The position numbers and the translations under genes were made by a program. From Tolypothrix tenuis PCC 7101 (lineage in GTDB: Bacteria; Cyanobacteriota; Cyanobacteriia; Cyanobacteriales; Nostocaceae), in contig NZ_AP018248.1 in NCBI RefSeq assembly GCF_002368295.1, positions 5,778,937 to 5,842,936 of the forward strand: DNA of 64,000 nt, written 5' to 3'. The notes under the pieces are model-generated. The model ran no database searches. It was not told the origin of the DNA and was given only the letters and a program-made list of their open reading frames with translations. Shown piece after piece: positions 1 through 7,734 of this stretch; within the stretch, counting starts at the first letter, position 1, and the number at the start of each line of letters is the position of its first letter.

Positions 1-562
1 AATTATGACCTGTACCTTTTACCCGAATTGCTGCGGGATTCTGCCCAAATTGCAAGCCAACTGGAACGCTGATTGTCAGTAAAGGAGAATTTTGAGTATT
101 GGTAGCACTAAATTCTGTACCATCGGCAAATATGAGGCTACTAGCCGTAGTTCCTAAAAAAGAGCCACCTATGTTTAGTTGAGCATTAGCACCAAAATTA
201 ATCCCACTCGGATTAATTAAAATCAAATTTGCGCCATAGTTTTCTCTAATTAATCCATCAATATTAGAAATTGAGCCACCTGTAACTCGAGTAATAATAT
301 TGACGATATTACTTCCATTCGGACTTTGCTTAAAAAAAGCTTCACTACCATTAAAAATAGAAAATTCTCTTAGACTATGGAATAGGTTATTACCAGCTTG
401 TGTGCCTCCGGTAATTTCAAAAACATTATTAATTTGATTGACATTGCTTGGTGTCGGCAGCGTTCCATCTGAGGAAATTTGTGCCTGAGCGATATTATTT
501 GTTAATATACAGCAAACAACTGTACTGCTAGTAAGTAAAATCTTCTGAGCAATCTGTTTCAT
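1..562 (-). CDS. Filamentous-haemagglutinin N-terminal domain protein, partial (C-terminus outside window)
   Basis: The reading frame opens at the ATG whose complement is 560-562 and stays open to base 1, giving 187 residues of an incomplete protein. Residues 1-28 are a signal peptide (basic start, hydrophobic core, cut near AQA). The rest reads as the TPS/filamentous haemagglutinin N-terminal domain: GNNLFHSLREFSI, then NIITRVTGG and NLILINPSGINFG, all hallmark motifs. Known role of the family: the domain steers a long beta-helical exoprotein through a two-partner-secretion pore. The window contains a second, complete member at 17378-20521. No TpsB pore gene is visible. The target of the protein is unknown. 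Confidence 0.85.
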   Translation of the reverse strand, partial: MKQIAQKILLTSSTVVCCILTNNIAQAQISSDGTLPTPSNVNQINNVFEITGGTQAGNNLFHSLREFSIFNGSEAFFKQSPNGSNIVNIITRVTGGSISNIDGLIRENYGANLILINPSGINFGANAQLNIGGSFLGTTASSLIFADGTEFSATNTQNSPLLTISVPVGLQFGQNPAAIRVKGTGHN

Positions 563-789
563 TTGGAAAAATATAATTAACAGATTAAGTTTATTGAAAC
601 TTACTTAAGTACTCTTTTTATGTGAACTTTAAGTAAATTTTCAGGACACTTGGCATGAGACACCCTGGATCGCATCTGGCAAGTCATGAAACTGAGCCGA
701 TTTTTGACGGATTTAACCGTTTAAACTAGTATAACTGAAAATTTACGTGAAAATACTGACTTAAATTATTTTGTAGTTGGAACTGTCTT

Positions 790-949
790 AATGCTTGTTG
801 GTTAAAGGGAAAAAGGGGAATGGTAAAAGGGAAATAAAAAACTCCACCCACAAGGGGATGGAGTTTCCCGCCGACTTCCAATAAAAAACCTTTAACCTGT
901 TCCCCAAAACCAATTTTGAGTTGAAAACGCTTAATTGAGTAGTATTGGA
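790..949. repeat. MITE-like element, copy A (TIR CAATAC...GGTTAAG family)
   Basis: The ends are related inverted repeats (left TAATGCTTGTTGGTTAA; right end reversed CAATACTACTCAATTAA). The right half (CCTTTAACC ... GAGTAGTATTG) matches the copy at 26602-26706. It is flanked by AACTGTCTT (781-789) and AACTATCTT (950-958), a likely decayed 9-bp target duplication. It fills most of the 400-bp gap between the haemagglutinin gene and uppS. A second hairpin repeat is nested inside it (839-884). Confidence 0.6.
839..884. repeat. CCACCCACAAGG hairpin repeat, intergenic copy
   Basis: AACTCCACCC, then GGGGATGGAGTT, form an imperfect hairpin followed by TCCCGCCGACTTCCAATAAA. A related copy lies in frame inside the TPR gene at about 4625-4750, where extra sequence splits it after GGAGTT. 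The copy here is the uninterrupted form and sits inside MITE copy A. Confidence 0.55.
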
Positions 950-963
950 AACTATCTTCAGTG

Positions 964-1710
964 TTAGGCTGAGAGTAAAGCTTTGACTTGACCGAAACGG
1001 CGATCGCGTTTTTGGTAACTCAACAAAGCTTGATGAAATGCTTCGGTATCAAAATCTGGCCAGAGAATATCAGTAAAGTACATCTCTGTATAAGCCATTT
1101 GCCATAACAGAAAATTACTCAAGCGCATCTCGCCACTAGTACGAATCAGTAAATCTGGTGCTGGAGTATCTGCTGTGTAGAGATATTTTTCTACAAGGTT
1201 TTCATTGATTGCTTCTGCACTGAGTTGACCTTGTTGCACTAGTTGCGATATTTGACGACAGGCTTTTGTGATTTCGGTGCGGCTACCGTAGTTGACTGCA
1301 ACAGTAAAGTGAATTGCTTGATTATGCAATGTTTCTGTCATGGAACGTTCCATTTCTGTTTGCAGAGATGAGGGTAAAGCTGACAAATCGCCAATAAAGG
1401 AAATTCTCACGCCTTCTTGATGCATCTGGGCTAACTCGCGGCGTAGCAATCGCTCAAATAAGTGCATGAGAAAGTCTACTTCTTCAATCGGACGCTGCCA
1501 ATTTTCAGTAGAGAATGCATAGGCGGTGAGGGCTTTGATTCCCCAATCTTTGCAGCAGCGTAATAGTTGTTTGAGGGTGCTTGCGCCTTGGCGATGTCCG
1601 GCTATGCGTGGTAATCCTCGGCTACTAGCCCATCTACCGTTACCATCCATAATGACGGCTACGTGTTGGGGAATTTTTTCGGGGTTGAGCTCTGGGGGTA
1701 GGGAATTCAT
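964..1710 (-). CDS. uppS: Isoprenyl transferase (undecaprenyl diphosphate synthase)
   Basis: This cis-prenyltransferase condenses isopentenyl diphosphate onto farnesyl diphosphate to make the C55 lipid carrier used for peptidoglycan and exopolysaccharide. At 248 aa it has normal family length. The signature VAVIMDGNGRWA lies at residues 17-28, with the catalytic Asp at 22. RIAGHRQGA follows near residue 35. The C-terminal block DLLIRTSGEMRLSNFLLWQ carries the conserved Arg and Ser that bind the IPP diphosphate. The ATG lies just before MNSLPPELNPEKIPQH, the usual short N-terminus. It supplies the carrier needed by the polysaccharide locus further along, though it is not linked to it. Confidence 0.95.
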   Translation of the reverse strand: MNSLPPELNPEKIPQHVAVIMDGNGRWASSRGLPRIAGHRQGASTLKQLLRCCKDWGIKALTAYAFSTENWQRPIEEVDFLMHLFERLLRRELAQMHQEGVRISFIGDLSALPSSLQTEMERSMTETLHNQAIHFTVAVNYGSRTEITKACRQISQLVQQGQLSAEAINENLVEKYLYTADTPAPDLLIRTSGEMRLSNFLLWQMAYTEMYFTDILWPDFDTEAFHQALLSYQKRDRRFGQVKALLSA

Positions 1711-1772
1711 GAGATTTTTGGTGTTGATGAATATTATTAAAAGCTCACGTAGAGGAGAGTGTGAGGGGGTTA

Positions 1773-2705
1773 TCAGGTTTCTAGTAGATTATTGAGATAC
1801 TCTGGAGTGAGGCTGTTGTTCCATGTCCAGAGGCGGTGCATGGTGAGGGTGGAGGTGTATAGTAGGGTGGCTTTGTTGGTGACAGTCCAAGCATTCCAGT
1901 TGAGTGTCGCCATCATCCGGCGTAGGGTACGGATGAGGTTGTTACGTTGATAGGTTTGGGAACGGGTTTTGATGAGGGTTTTTCCTACTCGTATGAGTCC
2001 GGTATCGGGGAAAGCCCAGACTCCAAAGCCCCAGAATTTAGTCATGTGGTTGATTTCGTCTTTGGTGAGTTCTTCGAGAACATCTTGGAGTGCGCCTGTT
2101 GTGTGCGCCATCAACCACAGGTAAAGACAGGTTGCACCATATTCTGTAGCTACGCGATGTAAGCCGTGGCGATATAGGTCTTCTTGGGGATCATCTGTGG
2201 GGAGATAGCCTCTGACGATGCGCTGTTTAGGCGTGATTTTTTCACCTGTTAATTGGCTGTAAATCTTCATTAATGCGGGTGTGTGCTGGCGTTCTTCTTT
2301 TTCCCACAAGCCAATTTCTTGGAGTTCGCCGCCTTCACCAACTGTTCCACCAACAAACCGCGCCATTTGCGGATGTAATTTCTCTAAATACTTGCGGCTG
2401 GTTTGGGTATAACCGCGAATTGGGGCTTCTGTGTCCATTGCACCAATTAAAATGGATAAAAATATTTCTGGGTTTATGCCGATAATTTGATTGCGGTTAA
2501 TAGCTTGCCAATCGATAGGTTTCCAGGGGCGCGGTTGGGGATTGGGAAACTGTAAAGGTAAATCTTGCAAGCGTTCATGGAGTTTTTCGGCTGCAAGATA
2601 GTTATTTATTAGAGAATTAATTCTGTGCTGTATTTGCCAGTAATTTAGACGATAAAAGCTTTGCGCCGCCGATGTTTCTATCTGTGGGCTGGCGGTATTC
2701 AGCAT
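1773..2705 (-). CDS. Ferritin-like (acyl-ACP-desaturase-fold) protein
   Basis: A 310-aa soluble, mostly helical protein without signal peptide. Two metal-ligand-type motifs are visible: EKEERQHTPAL, and TKDEINHMTKFWGFG about 95 residues later. They resemble the EExxH / DExxH pairs of the diiron ferritin-like superfamily, and the spacing resembles plant acyl-ACP desaturases. I infer a diiron oxygenase or desaturase fold; the substrate cannot be read from sequence. It sits 62 bp upstream of uppS on the same strand, so the two may be cotranscribed. The first motif differs from the canonical EENRH, so loss of one metal site is possible. Confidence 0.55.
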   Translation of the reverse strand: MLNTASPQIETSAAQSFYRLNYWQIQHRINSLINNYLAAEKLHERLQDLPLQFPNPQPRPWKPIDWQAINRNQIIGINPEIFLSILIGAMDTEAPIRGYTQTSRKYLEKLHPQMARFVGGTVGEGGELQEIGLWEKEERQHTPALMKIYSQLTGEKITPKQRIVRGYLPTDDPQEDLYRHGLHRVATEYGATCLYLWLMAHTTGALQDVLEELTKDEINHMTKFWGFGVWAFPDTGLIRVGKTLIKTRSQTYQRNNLIRTLRRMMATLNWNAWTVTNKATLLYTSTLTMHRLWTWNNSLTPEYLNNLLET

Positions 2706-2908
2706 AATTTTTATACTTTAACTCTATGCCCAATAGCCTAAGCGATCGCACTTTCTGTTGTCAGTCGGCTGAAGTTGGCAGTTTTATCTGATGTGGTTGC
2801 AAAAGTTGGTAAAAAAGTAGGATTCACAGAATCTTATCCGAAAATTGGAGCAGAGGAATTGTAGATTAATCTATAGTTCTCATATTTCACTACCCTCTTC
2901 GCTACAGA

Positions 2909-5407
2909 ATGGACGCTGAAGCAGCATTAGCATGGTTAGATACCATAATTCCTGCTCAGACCGGGGAACGGTTGAGCGATTTGCAAAAAGTTATTCTTGT
3001 GCAAGTTTGGTTGGGTAGAAAATATTTAGATATTGCCCATGCTTACGGTTGTACGGAAGGACACGTTAAGGATGTGGGTTCGCAGTTATGGAAGTTGCTG
3101 TCTCGGGTACTCAGAGAAAAGATTACTAAAAGTAATTGTCGCGCTACTTTAGAACGGGTGCTGAGAAAAACTGCGGCGATATCCGGTCTGATTGATTACT
3201 CAAAACCGTCCCAAGTTTCCGCTATTAAACCAGAGGATAGCAATTTTTTGGGTAGAGAAGATGCGATCGCTCACCTGAATACTTTAGTAAATCAGGGGTC
3301 GAAAGTCATTGTTATCCAAGGTGAAGGCGGTTTAGGTAAAACTACTCTCGCACAGCAATATTTGCAAAATCAGGGTTTCGAGTTGGTTTTAGAATTGTTG
3401 ATGGCGAAAGAAACCCATAATATCACCTCAGCGCAACGGGTAGTAGAGGAATGGCTTAAACAAGACTTTGGTGAAGAACCGGGGGTAGAATTTGGTGTAA
3501 CTTTGGGACGACTCAAGCGCCTACTTCATCAGCGGCGGATTGGGGTGTTAATTGATAATTTAGAACCAGCTTTAGATCAACAAGGAAAGTTAATTCCTCC
3601 CCACCGCAACTATTTAGAACTGCTGCGGATTTTAGCTGATGTTAGGGTACAATCTCTCACACTAATTACCAGTCGCGATCGCCTGTGTGAACCAGAACTA
3701 AATGTACATCATTATCGGCTTCCAGGTTTAGATCAAAGCGCTTGGCTGAAGTTTTTTCGCAATCGGGGGTTAACTATTGACCTTCCTAGCTTGCAAAAAA
3801 TACATCGTACCTACGGCGGTAATGCCAAAGCAATGGGTATTCTCGGCGGTGCGATGCAAGCCGATTTTGGCGGTGATATGGCGCTTTATTGGCAACAAAA
3901 TCATGGCGATCCTTTAGCCGCCACAGATTTAAAAAATTTAGCGGTTAGTCAAATTAATCGTTTGCAATCTCTCGATCCTCAAGCCTATCGTCTGCTGTGC
4001 CGTTTAGGTTGTTATCTTTACCAAGATATACCCACTATTCCAGCACAAGGAATATTTTGTTTATTATGGGATGTGCCACTTGCTGAACATCGCCAAGTCA
4101 TCGCTTCCTTGCAAAATCGTTCTTTAGTAGAGTGCGTTCAAGGTGAATATTGGCTACATCCGGTCATTCAAGCTGAGGCGATCGCGCGTTTACGCATGAG
4201 TGATGAGTGGAAAATTACTAACCACAAAGCCGCAGAATTTTGGACAGCTAGTGTTACCCAAATTGCCACCTTTAAAGATGCTTTACAGGCTCTAGAATCC
4301 TATTATCACTATATAGAAATTAATGAATTTGAGTTAGCAGGTAAGGTGATTCTTAAGAGTCGTAATAATCAATGGCAGCAGTTTTTACCACTAGGTAGTA
4401 CTTTATATCGCATGGGTTTAATTCAGCCCATACTCACGGCAATTAATCATATATTAACTCATATTGATGATGAACAAAATATTATCGAATTATACAATAT
4501 TTTGGGAGATTTATATTGGATAACTGGTGATATTAATCAGGCGCTAACTTGCCAAGAAAAAACTATAAATTTAGCAAAGCAAGCGCTTAAATCACTTGTA
4601 CATCAGTCAGAAAATAAACATGAAACACTTCACCCACAAGGTGATGGAGTTTTTAGGCATAGGGAACAGGGTATAGGGGATAGAGAAGAATTTACCAATG
4701 CCCCATGCCCCATGCCCAAAATGAAGTTTCCCGTCGCTGCCAATAAAGTTTACTATCTGAGAATGTTAGAAGTAGATTCCCTCTTAAGCATTGGTCTTTA
4801 CAAAATAGATTTGTGGGAATTAGAAGCAGCTTTTGAGTTATTTCAACAAGTAATTTATCTGGCTCAAAATACCGCTCATCATCGCTGGGCAGAAAAAGCT
4901 TCTGTGTGTTTAGCTTTAGTTAATTCATCCTTAGGTTTATGTGATGCTGCCCATGAGTTAGCCAATATCGCCTATGAAAATCTTAAAAATGAAAAATTGC
5001 TCAAGAATGGCAGCTTTGCTTATTTTATGCAAATTTTAGGACAGACTTATGTAAATTTAGGAGATTTTTCTAAAGCCCATCAAATGTTTCATCAAGTATT
5101 GACTTTTGCAGAAGCAAGTCATTATATGCAAGTCAAAGCCAAAACCCTAAATAGTTTAGCAGAAATTTATCGCCAACAAGCAGATTATCAATTAGCTCTT
5201 GCCCATCATACAGAAGCAATTGAACTTTTGGATAAAATCGGCGCTAAATGTGACTTAGCAGCAGCTTATTTTCAGTTAGGGTTGACTTACAAAAATTTGA
5301 GCAAGATTGATGAAAGTCAAATGTATTTTCATCAAGCAATTCAGCTATTTACGGAAATCAAAGCACCAAAACAAGTTGCGAAAATTTCTCTAATTGCAAG
5401 TAGTTAA
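2909..5407 (+). CDS. STAND-class NB-ARC ATPase with N-terminal HTH and C-terminal TPRs
   Basis: An 832-aa multidomain signalling protein. Residues 1-90 are the winged-HTH-like module (LSDLQKVILVQVWLGRKYLD...) that precedes NTPase or effector domains in many cyanobacterial proteins. Residues 110-430 form an NB-ARC ATPase: Walker A GEGGLGKTT (138-146), Walker B IGVLIDNLEP (211-220) and the sensor LITSRDR (252-258). Residues 460-832 are TPR-like helical repeats (LNSLAEIYRQQADYQLALAHH, AAAYFQLGLTYKNLSKIDES). Such proteins oligomerise when the TPR sensor binds a ligand; the effector here is unknown. Residues about 570-613 are low-complexity (HPQGDGVFRHREQ ... CPMPKMKFPVAANK) and come from an in-frame intergenic repeat. 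The gene stands alone. Confidence 0.85.
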   Translation: MDAEAALAWLDTIIPAQTGERLSDLQKVILVQVWLGRKYLDIAHAYGCTEGHVKDVGSQLWKLLSRVLREKITKSNCRATLERVLRKTAAISGLIDYSKPSQVSAIKPEDSNFLGREDAIAHLNTLVNQGSKVIVIQGEGGLGKTTLAQQYLQNQGFELVLELLMAKETHNITSAQRVVEEWLKQDFGEEPGVEFGVTLGRLKRLLHQRRIGVLIDNLEPALDQQGKLIPPHRNYLELLRILADVRVQSLTLITSRDRLCEPELNVHHYRLPGLDQSAWLKFFRNRGLTIDLPSLQKIHRTYGGNAKAMGILGGAMQADFGGDMALYWQQNHGDPLAATDLKNLAVSQINRLQSLDPQAYRLLCRLGCYLYQDIPTIPAQGIFCLLWDVPLAEHRQVIASLQNRSLVECVQGEYWLHPVIQAEAIARLRMSDEWKITNHKAAEFWTASVTQIATFKDALQALESYYHYIEINEFELAGKVILKSRNNQWQQFLPLGSTLYRMGLIQPILTAINHILTHIDDEQNIIELYNILGDLYWITGDINQALTCQEKTINLAKQALKSLVHQSENKHETLHPQGDGVFRHREQGIGDREEFTNAPCPMPKMKFPVAANKVYYLRMLEVDSLLSIGLYKIDLWELEAAFELFQQVIYLAQNTAHHRWAEKASVCLALVNSSLGLCDAAHELANIAYENLKNEKLLKNGSFAYFMQILGQTYVNLGDFSKAHQMFHQVLTFAEASHYMQVKAKTLNSLAEIYRQQADYQLALAHHTEAIELLDKIGAKCDLAAAYFQLGLTYKNLSKIDESQMYFHQAIQLFTEIKAPKQVAKISLIASS
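4625..4750. repeat. In-frame copy of intergenic hairpin repeat inside the TPR gene
   Basis: ACTTCACCCACAAGG, GTGATGGAGTTT and later GTTTCCCGTCGCTGCCAATAAA match the repeat at 839-884. Between the two halves lies about 70 bp of GGGAACAGGG and CCCCATGCCC simple repeat. The insertion keeps the reading frame and adds about 42 residues unlike the surrounding TPRs. Confidence 0.6.
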
Positions 5408-5430
5408 AATAAAGGAGGCAGAAGAGAGCA

Positions 5431-5521
5431 AATGGGTAGTAGGGGCACGGCATCAGTAAGATAATTTGATATTCCAAAAGATTGTATATGCCGTGCCCTT
5501 ACAAAGAATTCATCTGTTGCA
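5431..5521. repeat. GGGGCACGGCA inverted-repeat element, copy 1
   Basis: AGGGGCACGGCAT (5441-5453) pairs with ATGCCGTGCCC (5488-5498) around an AT-rich centre. A homologous copy lies at 17250-17357, and its centre (CAGTAAGATAATTTGATAT) is nearly the same. This is a MITE-like palindromic element after the TPR gene; the outer ends are decayed in this copy. Confidence 0.7.
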
Positions 5522-5653
5522 AAGTTTATTTGAATTGGTATAAGAATTTTGATAATTAATACTAATTCATATCAGGCGTAATTTTGAATTTTGAATTGGT
5601 AAGTTAAACCACATCTAGTTTTCATAATCTGAAATTGTATATTTATTGTGGGG

Positions 5654-5758
5654 GAGCCACTGTGTTGCGCGGGTTCCCACGGCAGTCCGCTCAAGTCGGG
5701 AAACCCGCCCACGCGGCTGCCTCCCCGTTGTAGCAAGTGGCGTTGGGCATCTTGCCAG
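5654..5758. repeat. GC-rich interspersed repeat
   Basis: This GC-rich block in an AT-rich genome contains inverted motifs: CGGGTTCCCACGGCAG / CCGCTCAAGTCGGGAAACCCG and CCGTTGTAGCAAGTGGC. Related sequence is found within the TnpB element (6190-6290) and inside the tnpB coding region (about 7521-7563). Nothing coding is evident. Confidence 0.45.
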
Positions 5759-5760
5759 TG

Positions 5761-5920
5761 GTGTCAAATTAACGTGAAACCCGCTCTTGTGCAAGGTTTC
5801 GCCCTCACCCCCAGCCCCTCTCCCACCAGGAGAGGGGAGCAAGAGATTTAGTTCCCCTTCTCCCTGAGGGAGAAGGGGTTAGGGGATGAGGGCGCGAGGT
5901 ATTTGTACAACGCCCGCCCT
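5761..5920. repeat. 160-bp dispersed repeat, copy 1
   Basis: It starts GTGTCAAATTAACGTGAAACC and ends GTATTTGTACAACGCCCGCC, with paired GGGAGAAGGGG / CCCCTCTCCC arms in between. An equally long copy (160 bp) lies at 16281-16440. It abuts the stop codon of the recD2 fragment. Confidence 0.75.
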
Positions 5921-5921
5921 A

Positions 5922-6167
5922 TTAGTTCTGCAATCGCTGTTGTAATCTTGTGTAGCGCTGTTTATCTTCACTGGAGCGCACAGCTAGGGATATGGCTTTT
6001 TTCGAGCCAATGACAATTGCCAACTTTTTAGCACGAGTTAGCCCAGTGTAAAACAGGTTCCGCGACAGCATCATATAGTGCTGCATATATAGCGGCAAAA
6101 TTACCACTGGATACTCACTGCCTTGAGATTTATGAATTGTGGTGGCGAATGCTAGGGATATTTCATC
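5922..6167 (-). pseudogene. recD2: RecD2-type helicase, detached C-terminal part
   Basis: These 81 codons encode the end of a RecD2-like SF1B helicase: DEISLAFATTIHKSQGSEYP is motif V and YTGLTRAKKLAIVIG is motif VI. They are the missing C-terminus of the gene at 7735-9720. Joined, the two parts read ...YDYADL|DEISLAF..., one frame of about 743 codons, the length usual for this family. An apparent GTG start at 6173 lies in inserted DNA and is probably meaningless. Confidence 0.85.
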
Positions 6168-6427
6168 TAACACCCCCAGGAGACTCCCGCCACAGCGTCA
6201 GCTTCTCTACGAGACGCTCCGCGAAGGCGGTGAGGATGCCAGTCGCCTGCGGAGGGAAACCCTCCCGCAGCGCTGGCGCAGGAATGGGGAGTCCGCTTGA
6301 GATTCACAATGAAGTCGAGTTGTTGCGGAGCAGCAACAGACGACGGGGTGAGCGACGAGTGAGTAAATAAACTTTGGTACATAGGGGGTTTTATGTATTT
6401 CACAGATTTAATGGTAAAATGTGAAGC

Positions 6428-7660
6428 ATGGAAAAAGCCTACCGCTACCGTTTTTACCCAACCACCGAGCAAGAACAGATATTGCGCCGGACAATTGGGT
6501 GTGTGCGGTTGGTATTCAACAAAGCTTTGGCGGCAAGAACCGAAGCTTGGTATGAGAGTCAACAGAAGGTTGATTACGTTCAGTCTTCTGCTATGTTGAC
6601 GCAGTGGAAAAAGCTTGATGACCTCAAGTTTTTGAATGAGGTTAGCTGTGTGCCACTGCAACAAGGCTTGAGACATCTGCAAACTGCTTTCACTAATTTC
6701 TTTGCAGGTAGGGCTAAATATCCCAACTTTAAAAAGAAACGTAGCGGTGGTAGTGCAGAGTTTACCAAGTCTGCTTTCCGGTGGAAGGATGGACAAGTCT
6801 ATTTGGCTAAGTGTTCTGAACCATTGCCTATTAAATGGTCTAGACAACTGCCAAAGGGGTGTGAACCTAGTACTATCACAGTTAGGCTTGAACCTTCTGG
6901 GCGCTGGTTTGTCAGTTTGCGGATTAATGATCCGACTGACGAAACTTTGCAACCAGTTGATAGTGCTGTAGGGTTGGATGTTGGGGTGAGCAGTCTTGTT
7001 ACTTTGAGTACGGGTGAGAAGATTGCTAACCCCAAGGCGTTTGACAAGCACTATCAAAAGCTCCAGGTAGCCCAAAAGTCTTTGAGTCGCAAACAGAAAG
7101 CTTCTCGTAATCGAGACAAAGCAAGACTCAAAGTTGCCCGCCTTCAAGCCAAAATCTCTGACTCCAGAAAAGACCATCTGCACAAACTGACAACTCGACT
7201 GATTCGTGAAAACCAAACGATAGTGGTGGAGGATTTGGCAGTTAAGAATATGGTCAAGAATCACAAACTTGCCCGTGCCATTAGTGATGCTGCATGGGGA
7301 GAATTGGTGAGTCAACTGGAATACAAAGCCAAATGGTATGGTCGAACAGTAGTAAAAATTGACCGATGGTTTCCTAGTTCTAAACGCTGTGGCAACTGCG
7401 GACATATTGTTGATAAACTGCCGTTGAATGTTAGGGAGTGGGACTGTCCCAATTGTGGAACACACCACGACCGAGACATCAACGCCAGTCGAAATATTTT
7501 GGCGGTGGGACACACCGTTAAGGGAGCGCGTTGCGGGGGTTCCCCCCGTTGTAGCGACTCCCGTACAGTCTGTGGAGCGAACATAAGACCTGATGGGCAT
7601 AAGTCTAAAGGGCAGTTGCAAAAAACCCGTAAGGGAAGGAAACAGAAACCCGAATCGTGA
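6428..7660 (+). CDS. tnpB: RNA-guided endonuclease TnpB family protein
   Basis: A 410-aa TnpB. The N-terminal HTH_OrfB region begins KAYRYRFYPTTEQEQILRRT. The RuvC residues are all present: Asp in GLDVGVSSL, Glu in VVEDLAVKNM, Asp in DRDINASRNI. The zinc ribbon is CGNCG...CPNCG. The family uses an RNA from the element's right end to cut DNA beside a short adjacent motif, which helps the element persist at its site. After the last RuvC motif, about 15 residues (GARCGGSPRCSDS region) come from an in-frame GC-rich repeat splitting the usual GHTV...CGANIRPDG end. Whether activity survives is unknown. The ATG follows a short AT-rich leader with no clear ribosome site. Confidence 0.9.
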   Translation: MEKAYRYRFYPTTEQEQILRRTIGCVRLVFNKALAARTEAWYESQQKVDYVQSSAMLTQWKKLDDLKFLNEVSCVPLQQGLRHLQTAFTNFFAGRAKYPNFKKKRSGGSAEFTKSAFRWKDGQVYLAKCSEPLPIKWSRQLPKGCEPSTITVRLEPSGRWFVSLRINDPTDETLQPVDSAVGLDVGVSSLVTLSTGEKIANPKAFDKHYQKLQVAQKSLSRKQKASRNRDKARLKVARLQAKISDSRKDHLHKLTTRLIRENQTIVVEDLAVKNMVKNHKLARAISDAAWGELVSQLEYKAKWYGRTVVKIDRWFPSSKRCGNCGHIVDKLPLNVREWDCPNCGTHHDRDINASRNILAVGHTVKGARCGGSPRCSDSRTVCGANIRPDGHKSKGQLQKTRKGRKQKPES

Positions 7661-7734
7661 GGTTTGGGAATCCCCCGCTACACCCGTTCGCGGAGCGTTC
7701 CGCAGGAAAGGGTTAGCGGTGGGAGGATGTCAAT
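7600..7734 (+). ncRNA. Probable TnpB guide RNA (omega/reRNA) scaffold at the element's right end
   Basis: Inferred from the family: the guide RNA overlaps the 3' end of tnpB and stops at the right boundary, with the guide copied from flanking DNA. Here the end folds as CCCCCGCTA (7672-7680) against TAGCGGTGGG (7714-7723), then GAGGATGTCAAT. The loop carries a second hairpin (TTCGCGGAGCGTTCCGCAGG). The predicted guide would begin TAGGTCAGCATAATCG (7735 on), i.e. the uninterrupted recD2 site. The 5' edge is a guess. Confidence 0.45.

Larger units (their letters stand above)
6168..7734 (+). mobile_element. IS200/IS605-group (IS1341-type) tnpB-only element inserted in recD2
   Basis: The edges can be placed because the interrupted recD2 reading frame rejoins exactly: left flank ...GGATATTTCATC (ends 6167), right flank TAGGTCAGCATAATCG (starts 7735), with a 2-bp TA ambiguity. 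The right end carries the typical hairpin followed by GGGAGGATGTCAAT. There are no terminal inverted repeats and no obvious target duplication, as known for this group. No tnpA is present, so movement would need a transposase in trans. The left 250 bp are filled with GC-rich interspersed repeats. Confidence 0.85.

Noticed and set aside
6167..7621. 484-codon open frame on the minus strand opposite tnpB
   Set aside because: It lies fully antisense to a TnpB gene with all RuvC and zinc motifs; the translation is Ser/Cys-rich without domains.
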